Shown here in pieces: positions 1-8,182 of a stretch of DNA of 19,223 nt (position 1 is the first letter of the stretch; each line of letters starts with the position of its first letter). This DNA is from Byssochlamys sp. IMV 00236. Lineage: Eukaryota; Ascomycota; Eurotiomycetes; Eurotiales; Thermoascaceae. The translations under genes and the position numbers were made by a program. The notes below the pieces were generated by a model. It was given only the letters and a program-made list of their open reading frames with translations. It was not told where the DNA came from and searched no databases. The stretch is from contig MSJH02000270.1 of assembly GCA_001931875.2 (NCBI GenBank), forward strand, positions 1-19,223. The letters run 5' to 3'.

Positions 1-544
1 CACTTCGGTGGTAAGTAAAACTAATATTAGGATATGTGCTCTAATACTAACATATGTTTCTCTCTTTTTCTACATATACTCATTATCCCTCTCTCTCTCT
101 CTTTTGACATGATGTCGTTTTATTCAAACATATTTTTCTTTGTCGTCTTTTTACGCAAATAATTTTTTTATTTTATGACAGCATTTTATAAAATTAATGT
201 CAATAATTAATAAAAATACAGTATATAGATATGCTTGAACGACAACTACCGCATTCGATTTTATGTTACTCCTGAACTTAATAACCGAATTGACTAAAAG
301 CTAGTTGTGTCTTTGTAAATTTATAGACAGTTCTCCCTTTAAAACTGCCTTTTTATCGCTTTACAACTTTAGAAAAGCCAAGAAAGAGGCAGCTGGTATG
401 CTTTAAATAACACAACGCCATCTTATTTTTGCTTTTAGCCTTGAAATGTACAACGCTCATTAAAAGAGCTAGCACAATACGCTACAAGTATTCAGGTTAA
501 ATAGGGAAAAAGACAAGAGTGAATGTAAAAAAAAAATATGTATT
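1..544. other. Window edge; possible end of a plus-strand exon, otherwise no gene seen
   Basis: Bases 11-16 read GTAAGT directly after GGTG, a good donor consensus, so bases 1-10 could be the end of a plus-strand exon cut by the window edge. An acceptor-like TTATGACAG near 172-180 would then lead into a short frame that soon stops, but the exon is too short to identify anything. The rest is AT-rich, with a short (CT)7 tract at 89-102. I recognise no protein, tRNA or other RNA here. Confidence 0.2.
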
Positions 545-550
545 TTTATT
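545..550 (-). terminator. Polyadenylation signal AATAAA of the DUF7082-type gene
   Basis: On the minus strand AATAAA begins 35 nt past the stop codon of the gene at 585-1741. It sits in an A/T-rich stretch, the usual setting for fungal mRNA 3' ends. The cleavage site itself cannot be read from sequence. Confidence 0.5.
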
Positions 551-584
551 AGAAAAAGACATTAAGCAAACGCGACAAATATTT

Positions 585-1741
585 CTACTTTAATCTAGAC
601 TGTTCACGGAGCTTAGAAGCCAGTTTGATTAAGGCTACCTGTATTTCAGACCAAGGGTATACTTTAAATTCCTTGGATATACTTGCAGATTTTGGTAAAG
701 TATAACTGACAACTTTATCAAAAAAGTCCCTGGTTTCAATACGATCTGGGTAGACTGTGATAGGCTTCAAACATTCAAGATGCCTTCTCATTCGGTTTAT
801 AATGGGCTTTTCAAATTCCTTATCGAGCAGCTTCTTAAATATCGTGATAAGATCAAAAGAGGTGACAAAGTAGTTTTCGTGCTGTGGCCAGTGGATACAA
901 GATATGATTAATGGCGTAAAGATTTCCTTTCGTTTGCTGCCTTCACCATGACTGATCAAATTGCAATAGTACTTGGTTGGATATGTCATATAGGTGACAG
1001 TTATCTGGCGTACGGCGTGCTTTTGAGGAGATGGCTTCATCAGTTCTCGTTCTATCTTGAATTCAACAAGTCTTCGCCCGTTTCGAACCTCGACAGGATC
1101 CCATCCGATAGTTACGTCCGCTACCTGACTGAACTCGAAAGAGTAGGCGATTCTGGATACCGCACTATCGTCATTGAGTAAGTGGTGGAAAGAAGGAGAC
1201 GGTCTAGAGGGTGGTCTATGGATTTTTGGTGGCCTTTGTATTGCCATATGGCTACCGTTACCATTGTAGCTTCTAAAAGCAGAGGGAGCACCATAAGGTC
1301 GATTGTTCATTGGATGATGGTGCATGACAGGAGGACTTTCCATGGTATTTTCATCGCTAAGGTATGGCGTCTGGCCATCGGAAGAAGTACTAGCTGGACT
1401 ATTGTCAGACATTTCAGGATAGGCAATGTAATTAAAAAAGCCTGAACTATCCGGAACTGTTTGGTGGCTGCTTTCTTTCAAAACACCTGAAGGCAGAGTT
1501 GCAGGACCTATTCCTCCGAGAAATGTGCGTCAGATGATTTGATTTATTGTGCGGAAATTTTTTCTTACCTAATTCATTGAATGAAGAGCTCTCTGCAACA
1601 CGGCGAGGATAGGTATCGTATGGTGGCCAAGTATAAGCATTATAAGCTGAATGACCTATTATTAACAATGTAAGTTTCTTCAAGATTAAAAAGTCAATTG
1701 ATTTTACGCTTCTCTGTGTTTTGAGTATACATATAAGACAT
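585..1741 (-). CDS. DUF7082-domain protein, putative fungal developmental/transcription regulator
   Basis: Three exons join in frame: 1741-1708, 1655-1569 and 1507-585, giving 347 residues. Introns are 1656-1707 (52 nt) and 1508-1568 (61 nt, with a CTGAC branch-like site), both phase 1 and GT-AG. The ATG at 1741-1739 gives MSYMYTQNTEKR; the last exon alone has no suitable ATG, which supports the upstream exons. Residues 1-165 are low-complexity (Ser, Pro, Asn, His). Residues about 170-345 fit the fungal DUF7082 family: GWDPVEVRNGRRLVEF, then ISCIHWPQHENYFVTSFD, NRMRRHLECLKPITVY and EFKVYPW. From memory I link this family with Medusa (MedA)-like regulators of fungal development, but I could not check this. 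The domain match is good; DNA binding and targets are not shown. No catalytic motif or membrane segment is visible. It diverges from pcf11 across a 1.7-kb spacer. Confidence 0.8.
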
Positions 1742-1881
1742 GTTTGGAAAAAGATATTATCGCGATTATTCAGGGGTAAAGATTGGATGGAAAAATTAGA
1801 TATAAAAAAGCAAAAAGACAGGCCTCTTTAAATAGTTTACATATTATATACCCTCGGAGCATTTTCTTAATATGCATCATA

Positions 1882-3060
1882 CTATGAACTCTGGAGGATT
1901 ATAATAAAAATAGACTCTTGGGAAAAGACATCATGGGTTTCCAAAGTGTCTCTATCACTTTGCATGAAATCAAGGGTATATCCACTCTTATCTTTGGCTC
2001 TGTTTCTCTTTATTATTACTACAGTATGTTTCTTACAAAAGAGTATGAAAATGGTGTCTGTCACATGCGTCTGAAAAGGTCTAGTAATCTCAGTGCGATT
2101 ATCCTGAAACTTGAAGGATATATAAAAGTGATTGATTGAAACTTTCTACACCATAAAAGAAGACATTTTATGGCAGCGTCATCAAACATATAGAAATTGG
2201 TTTTACTATATATAATCAAGCGGATTGTGTACGTGGTTTGTTTATAGCACAAATTGACTCATAAAAATTGATTTTAATCCTTGGGCAGAATGAAGATTAT
2301 CGGAAAATATATACATCATGCATACACACATATTGTGATGCACCAAATGGCTGTCTTCACTTTCTACCCAACTCTTTCAAAATGCTTGGGAGGCAAAGGC
2401 TTGCAAAAAAATCTCCGGGGTCCTAAAGGCATCTTAAAATACATTTTTACGTTCTCGCATTTGACAAACTGTCAAATTGTGCAGAATTATCATAGATGAC
2501 ACCATGAAAGAAAAAGAACTTATTGACTAAGCAGATGACCCTTATAAAATCAATTTTCATAAAAATATACGGCTCATTAACATATTGATGCGCTAATGTC
2601 TTTTCGTGATAATATTGAAAAGCATTAAAGAATATTACCCTTTTTTCAGGTTTCTCTTGTTGAAGCAGGCGTTATTTAATATTCTTATGTACATCCTTGA
2701 TATTTATCAGAAACAATAAATTCCTGTCTATGGTCCAAACGAAACATAACGGCGTCTTGCAGAAAAATTCTTATGTTTTCGACAAGCTTAGGAAAGTTTG
2801 CGTACTTATTGAACAATGGTTCAATAATATTGCTCAAAAACATGCAAATTGGAACCTTCATCAAGTTAGACAAGTATGCAAAAATTCAAGACCTGCTTTG
2901 TTAGTGAAATAAATAGTACCAAGTTTATCATATTCTGGAATGAAATTATCGTTGATTTTAGCGATAGGCAAAACATGTAAAAGACAACATTATGACTGTT
3001 ATTTCAAACAAGAGCCGCTCCATTTGGTTGTACCAATCAATGATCATTTAATATTTAATC
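1882..3060 (-). pseudogene. Possible decayed coding sequence, family not recognised
   Basis: Several minus-strand stretches read like protein but sit in shifting frames with stops. About 2975-2868 gives PIAKINDNFIPEYDKLG followed by TIYFTNKAGLEFLHTCLT; a one-base frame change continues into 2873-2685 (KVPICMFLSNIIEPLFNKY and on to SDKYQGCT). Further down, 2460-2230 contains DAFRTPEIFLQAFASQAF with two stops, and 2252-2061 is open. I recognise no family, and AT-rich spacers can produce such frames by chance. Plus-strand open frames overlap the same places, so the strand is also uncertain. Confidence 0.2.
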
Positions 3061-3420
3061 TCCGGTATTAACGTCATCAATAACCAAAAAGAAATTTTTT
3101 CTTGCTTTTCTAATTTTACTTTTTTTTTTCCCGTCTCTCTTTTATCATTATTATTTTTTAAAGGTAAGTTGTAATATAATGTGTATCTGATTTGAATTAC
3201 AAACAGTCATCTTTAGATAAACTTTCCCCCTTTTTTTCTTTTCTACTTATTGAAACACTTAAAGAAGCTTAAGAAAAAGAAAAGCGAAAAAAAAAGACAA
3301 GAGAACCAAAGAAAAAGAATAAATAATTTATATTAACGGTTTTTCTTTTCTACGCAAAAGAAAGTTTTGTTTGTTTAAATATATTTCACATTATATATAT
3401 CCTCTTTTTGAACTCTTTTT

Positions 3421-3432
3421 TATATAAAAAGG
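3421..3432 (+). promoter_or_regulatory. TATA-like element before pcf11
   Basis: TATATAAAAAGG lies about 41 nt before the pcf11 start codon, after a run of T. If used as a TATA box it would imply a very short 5' leader. A similar TATAAAAAG occurs at 19159, before the presumed next gene. Function is inferred from sequence and position only. Confidence 0.35.
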
Positions 3433-3472
3433 TTAATCTATTTCAAATTACCTGCTTTCTTTATAATTAAAA

Positions 3473-5664
3473 ATGTCTGTAAACACAATGAATGATCAAC
3501 AAAGAAGACAATATCAGCAGCAACAACAACATCAACAACAGCAGCAGCAGAATAAAGATCTTGAAATGCTTCGAAGAAACTATCGAACGGCCCTGTCTGA
3601 ACTTACATTTAATAGTAAACCTATTATTACCAATTTAACAATCATGGCTCAAGAAAATCAAGCTGCGGCTGCTGTCATTGTGAAGGAAATAGAAAACCAG
3701 CTTAGAAATGTAAGTATACATTGCAAACTACATAGATGACAGTATATATAAACTCAACCATTAGAATGCGGCTGGTCAAAAATTACCTGTGCTATATTTG
3801 ATTGATTCCATTTGTAAAAATGTTGGTGGTGTTTATATCTCAATATTTGGAAGAAATATGGTCAATACCTTCTTGGATGCTTACACTCTAAGTGATGCCA
3901 ATGTTCGAAAAAGCTTTGAAAGGTTACTGCAAACTTGGAAGAATGGCTTGCCAGGTGGTCGACCCGTCTTTCCTCGTCATATCATTGAGCCTATTGAAAG
4001 ATCAATCATGTACATTCGGGAAAAACAGGGAAATCAGCAACAACAACAACAACAACAGTCTATTAATATCCACGTTAACCCAAATTTCGTGAAAAAGGTA
4101 ATCATGCAACAGCAACCAATATTTTTCCATAATAAATTTATTTAATTATTTATCTTGCACAGGATCCACGTCTTCAATCAAATAACAGAGATCCTCGTCT
4201 TAAAAATGCAACGCCTCCTCAACAACAAGCTACCAAGCCAGAAAGTCCTATGGCAAGTACTAGCACTTTAATATATCTATTATTATATTTTTAACTCTTT
4301 ATTATAGTTATCAGCTACCACAGCTAATCTCTTGTCTCAATTACAATCCATTCTTCCTCAGCAATCACCTATGAATGCTGCGTACCAACCTATAATGAAT
4401 ACATTAAATATGCCCTCTGCACAGCCAGTACAACCTATACAGACCATACAACCCACAACAGGTAATCCTGTTAATCAACTTATTGGACAAGTAAGTTACC
4501 TGTATTGAATATATTCTTGAACTCTCTCTTAACAATTTAATAAAAACAGATTAAAGCTATTTTGCCTACATTACCTGCTGCTCAAGCAAGTTCTATTGAG
4601 CAATACATATCTCAGATTGCTTCAACGGCTAATACAAATATTGGTGCTACTAATGGAACTATTGCTCCTATAGCTACTGCCGTTGCTCCTATTATAAATG
4701 CTAATACTGTTACTGCTGCGGGTAACAGTGCGGCTACGGGTGCTACTACTGCTGCTACTGCCTCCGTTAGCACTTCCACCATTAGTCACTCAGCTGTGAG
4801 TAGTAGCATAATAAATAGTACACCTACATTAGTCAATAAATCACCTATTATCAATACTGCATCAATTTTATCCCCAGCTCCCTATACGGCCTCTCCTCCT
4901 GCTGCAACTCCAGTGAATACTGCCGAGCTACTAAAAAGCCTAACCTCCATGGGCTATTTGGATCCTACTCCAGGCAAGCCAGTGGGTTTAGAGAGCATGG
5001 GTCCATTTTTATTAGATTCCAAAGACCTCCAAATTCCTCGGCCTGGTGCTATTGAATTACTTTATTCTGCTGAACCTCTTCAATGCAAGCAATGTGGTTT
5101 CCGATATCCTAAAACCGAAAAAGGACAGCAAAAGATGGATGCTCATTTAGATTCGCATTTTAGACAAAATAGAAGGATGAAGGAAAGAGTGAAGAGAGGG
5201 CTATCCCGTTCATGGTTTGTCACAGTTGACGAATGGATTCATGGTGAAGGCGGTGAATCTACAAGCCAACAAGGTAAAACATTGTAATTCATCTCATGAT
5301 ATAATATTCAATAATATTTTGTGTAGTACCTACATTTCTTCATGATGGCGTAAGTCAGTCCGGTAAATCAAATGAAGGTGATAAAGCAGAAGAAACCATT
5401 GATCCAGATAAGCATACTGTTGTGAGACATACGGACGAAAGAAAGACGTGTCCTATCTGTGGTGAAACGTTTGTTGATTTTTGGAATGACGATGAAGAAG
5501 AATGGATGTACAAGAACGCTGTGCTGGCGGAAGATAAGATCTATCATGCTACTTGTCATGCTGATGTTATCAAGAACGCGAATTCAGCTAACAATAGCAT
5601 TGCTTCAAAACGTAAATCGGAAGAACAGGAATCAAGTCAAGCTAAGCATCAACGCATTCAATAA
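3473..5664 (+). CDS. pcf11: Pcf11, pre-mRNA cleavage complex component
   Basis: Six exons (3473-3709, 3765-4097, 4163-4252, 4308-4490, 4550-5273, 5327-5664) give 634 residues. Introns are 53-65 nt; the third (4253-4307) starts with GC. Pcf11 is a subunit of the nuclear 3'-end cleavage machinery (CF IA in yeast), coupling polyadenylation to transcription termination. Residues about 28-150 form the CTD-interacting domain: SELTFNSKPIITNLT, then LPVLYLIDSICKNVGGVY. A Gln tract precedes it (15-26) and another follows. A low-complexity Ala/Thr/Ser/Pro middle (about 190-400) leads to two zinc-binding motifs: C460-C463-H480-H484, followed by RSWFVTVDEWI, and C564-C567-H596-C599. These flank the region that binds the partner Clp1 in yeast. 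It converges with the vps60 gene, 144 bp separating the stops. Confidence 0.95.
4253..4307 (+). other. GC-AG intron (intron 3 of pcf11)
   Basis: The upstream exon ends in CCTATG and the intron starts GCAAGT; it ends TTATAG. The frame is kept only with the GC donor at phase 0 (SPM joined to LSATTANLL). The nearby GTACTA used as donor would bring a stop within a few codons of the junction. Reading through the intron gives 13 extra residues and a stop. Confidence 0.85.
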
Positions 5665-5686
5665 TAACAGAAAAGAGCCTCATTGT

Positions 5687-5692
5687 AATAAA
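5687..5692 (+). terminator. Polyadenylation signal AATAAA of pcf11
   Basis: AATAAA lies 22 nt past the pcf11 stop, and a second copy follows at 5721-5726 after a C/T-rich run. Either could serve. Confidence 0.5.
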
Positions 5693-5764
5693 TTCATTTT
5701 TGTTCCCCCCCTTTTTTTATAATAAATAGTATTTTAATTGTTCAAAATCATTTATACTCGTGTA

Positions 5765-5770
5765 TTTATT
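5765..5770 (-). terminator. Polyadenylation signal AATAAA of vps60
   Basis: On the minus strand AATAAA begins 39 nt past the vps60 stop codon, inside the short convergent spacer shared with pcf11. Confidence 0.5.
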
Positions 5771-5808
5771 AAGTGGGTAAATGTGATATGTATATGTGTA
5801 TTATATGC

Positions 5809-6823
5809 TTATGTCGCCTTCATTGGGTTTTCAGCGGCAATAGGCAGTCCGAATTCATCCAATTTGACATCTTGGTGCTATTAACAGGGTTAGAACAAAA
5901 CAATAGAGACTGCATATAAATTGATACTTGCCGATTTTGGTTCTGCTTCGGCAGTCTTTGGAAGATCCAAATCGACTGGTTCCTGTAAGTAAGAAGGTAT
6001 ATCTTCTTCTTCAAACTCTAATTCATCTCCAAGAGCATCCAATTCTATGTTTATAATAAGGCATATGCATCTCATGCTTTATCACGCAGATTTACCTGCT
6101 TCAAGGTCATCTACATCAACGTCGTCAGGCAGATTATATGATCTCGCAAGTGACTCTTGAACTTCATTGGCTGCTTCCATTAAATCTTCCATTTCATCTT
6201 GTAGTTGCTATTCATACTCGATTAACTTGCTTCCTTTCTTTTGCATATATTTGACTTACATCGATCTTGTCCAAATTAACATTTTTATATTGTTTTTTCA
6301 TTTCCTTGTTTGCAGTTTGCATAGCATCCACAGTTGCCATGACATTACGTAAATTGTCGGTCGTCATTTGTGCTTGTTCCATATTAAATGACTGCTGCTG
6401 CAAATTGTCTCGCTGTGCTTCATAACTTAATGCCAAGACAAAATGAGATTTAGGAGAGCCAAGACATGTAAACAACTTACAGTTTCTTTTGTTTTAATAC
6501 TCTTAGTGCTTTTTGTTGAACGTTTTTCTAATCAAATGTTTACTATACGTGCATCTTTTTGTGTGCGTGCAATATATAAATGTGCACAACAAAGTTTACC
6601 TTTGCAGGTCCTTCTCTCATTTTCTTTAATTGGTCTCTATACCTTGTGAGTTCTGCATCTAGTTTCTTTATTTTGACTTCTACAGCGTCTACACGTACAT
6701 CTGTCTATGGAGATAAAGATTAGTAAAACATGATAAATATAAGAGTACAATTATTACAGAGGAAATAGCATCGTTCAAGGTAGGTTTAGGTGTCTTTTTA
6801 GTAGAGCCAAAAAGTCGATTCAT
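5809..6823 (-). CDS. vps60: Vps60/CHMP5, ESCRT-III family protein
   Basis: Seven exons (6823-6758, 6704-6600, 6527-6481, 6425-6260, 6207-6096, 6044-5932, 5877-5809) give 225 residues; human CHMP5 is 219. Introns are 51-72 nt; the last (5878-5931) is GC-AG. The protein starts [20 protein letters not shown], the family signature, then the charged helical core: [50 protein letters not shown] and [14 protein letters not shown]. The C-terminal half is acidic ([18 protein letters not shown]) and ends with LDEFGLP, as in CHMP5. Family role: a late ESCRT-III subunit at endosomes that binds Vta1/LIP5 and tunes the Vps4 ATPase in multivesicular body sorting. It diverges from rpl14 with 564 bp between start codons. 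Translation from ATG 6823 was preferred over an in-frame ATG upstream (6883) because the family begins MNRLFG. Confidence 0.95.
5878..5931 (-). other. GC-AG intron (intron 6 of vps60)
   Basis: The exon ends AAATCG, the intron starts GCAAGT and ends TTAATAG. Only the GC donor (phase 0) joins EPKS to [12 protein letters not shown]; using the GTATCA four bases downstream as donor gives a stop after a few codons. Retention adds [13 protein letters not shown] and a stop. Confidence 0.85.
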
Positions 6824-7387
6824 GTTTTGAAGAGAAAAAGGATAAAATAGGTGGTCTTTTTCAGTAATGACCATTTGATGCAAAGATTCAAACGGCGCTT
6901 ACAGCTATTCTCTTTAAAGCATATCTGAAACTCTGTTTGGTCTAAGGGGTGCAGCCAAGAAAAAGATCATTCAGTGCTCACTTATTATGGCCTCGGCTAG
7001 AGTAATTTATACTAACACTAATTCATGTTTACACAGTAGTTTATTAGGCAATGTTGAATCTGTTCCAGCAAGTGATATAAACAGCTGTCTCGATGTTTCT
7101 CAAGAAAAAAAAAAAAAAAAAAAAACCAATACAGTGCCACATGACTGGATCTCAAAGAGAAAGGAGCTATGTTGTGAGAGCATTTGTTCCAAGTGTTTAT
7201 GCTCTTTTACTATTTATTCTAAGCCACACTTTGTTCGTCTTTTTGACCGGAAAAAAAACCAACAGTCATCGGACAATGTTTAATCTCAGATACACCTTCG
7301 GGGCATACAGTTTGGCCTCTGCGTGTAAATGTACCCTTAGACTTGGCACAATTAAGTGTTCTTTCTCTGACTATATAATCCATAACA
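6824..7387. promoter_or_regulatory. Divergent promoter region of vps60 and rpl14
   Basis: This spacer serves a vacuolar-sorting gene leftward and a ribosomal protein gene rightward. It holds a run of 21 A at 7105-7125, a common nucleosome-excluding sequence in fungal promoters, and TATATAAT at 7371-7378, close to the rpl14 ATG. A 98-codon plus-strand open frame (6987-7283) runs through the A tract but shows no family features. No known ribosomal-protein promoter box was identified with confidence. Confidence 0.5.
7105..7125 (+). repeat. Poly(A) homopolymer tract, 21 bases
   Basis: An uninterrupted run of A in the vps60/rpl14 spacer. It may act as a stiff poly(dA:dT) promoter element. Its length is likely to vary between strains and to be prone to sequencing error. 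Confidence 0.9.
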
Positions 7388-8124
7388 ATGGTTGTATGTA
7401 TCAATCCAATACAATGATAAAAGATAGAGATATAAAGAGATAGAGATGGATGTGTTTGAGGATGCTTAAAAGAAATAGATGGATATCCCAAAAAAAGACA
7501 CATTTGGAGATAGAAAAAGAGAGAGAGAGAGAGAGAGAGAGGAGGGGGAAAATGTAATGATGGAATGTATGATTAACTCTATTATTCTTTCTATAGCAAG
7601 GTTCATTCAAGCGTCAAGTTGAAGTTGGCCGTGTTGTCCTCGTTAACCACGGTGCTGATGCCGGCAAGTTAGCCGTCATTATTGACATTGTTGATCACAA
7701 CCGCGTAAGTTCAATATATGACAACTTCCCTTTGTGTGGATTATATAAATGCTAAATCAACAATAGGCTCTCATCGACGGCCCTACCACTGGCGTTGCCC
7801 GTCAAGCTCTCTCTTTCCGTCGCATGGTCTTGACCCCCATCGTCCTCAAGAATCTTCCCCGTAACATCGGTCAAGGTGCTCTTAAGAAGGCCATCGAAAA
7901 GGCTGACGTTGTTGCTGCCTGGAACAAGACTGCTTGGGCCAAGAAGATCGAACAACGCAAGATTCGTGCTTCTTTGTCTGACTTTGACCGTTTCAAGTTG
8001 AGAAAGTTGCAAAACAAGGTAAGATGATTTTTCTGCAACAAGGAGAGAGTATGTAACTAATTGTGTTTTGTAGCGTCGTTTCGCTGTTGCTCCCGCTGTC
8101 AAGGCTGCTGCCAAGAAGCAATAA
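7388..8124 (+). CDS. rpl14: 60S ribosomal protein L14 (eL14)
   Basis: Four exons (7388-7393, 7597-7704, 7767-8018, 8074-8124) give 138 residues, the same length as yeast Rpl14. The first exon is only ATG GTT, in good context (AACAATGG), followed by a 203-nt intron, the longest in the window; the others are 62 and 55 nt. All are phase 0 and GT-AG. The product begins [20 protein letters not shown] with the KOW-like segment [20 protein letters not shown], then the basic helical part [20 protein letters not shown] and [16 protein letters not shown], ending in an Ala/Lys tail. It is a structural protein of the large cytosolic subunit. Codon use is clearly biased to C-ending codons (CTC, GTC, GCC, ATC, AAG), unlike its neighbours, as expected for very high expression. 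Very confident. Confidence 0.97.
7519..7541 (+). repeat. (GA)n microsatellite in rpl14 intron 1
   Basis: About 11 GA units followed by a G-rich run, inside the long first intron of rpl14. The intron as a whole is strongly purine-rich on the sense strand up to its 3' third. Confidence 0.9.
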
Positions 8125-8138
8125 ACAAGTCTTTTTGA

Positions 8139-8144
8139 AATAAA
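8139..8144 (+). terminator. Polyadenylation signal AATAAA of rpl14
   Basis: AATAAA begins 14 nt past the rpl14 stop; another copy overlaps the stop codon itself (8120-8125). It lies in the 57-bp convergent spacer shared with the SMG6-like gene. Confidence 0.5.
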
Positions 8145-8176
8145 AAAGCAAAGATAATCTTTACACACATGCTCTT

Positions 8177-8182
8177 TTTATT
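8177..8182 (-). terminator. Polyadenylation signal AATAAA of the SMG6-like gene
   Basis: On the minus strand AATAAA overlaps the last base of the stop codon, so transcript ends probably run into the rpl14 3' region. Confidence 0.45.

Larger units (their letters stand above)
1742..3472. other. Long AT-rich spacer between divergent genes
   Basis: This 1.7-kb spacer separates the DUF7082-type gene from pcf11 and must contain both promoters. The proximal 400 nt before pcf11 (3080-3472) are rich in T and A tracts and end in a TATA-like element. The middle part carries weak traces of former coding sequence, listed separately. No tRNA, terminal repeat or intact gene was recognised. Confidence 0.5.

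Noticed and set aside
6600..6704. Suspected frameshift in vps60 exon 2
   Set aside because: A recount of the bases showed an intact frame from DVRVDAVEV to MREGPAK; the first impression was a reading error.
6987..7283. 98-codon plus-strand open frame in the vps60/rpl14 spacer
   Set aside because: It runs through a 21-base A homopolymer, lies in a promoter region, overlaps other-frame open stretches and shows no domain. Treated as chance.
7394..7596. Intronic snoRNA in rpl14 intron 1
   Set aside because: TGATGG-like C box candidates exist but no CTGA D box is present in a suitable position.
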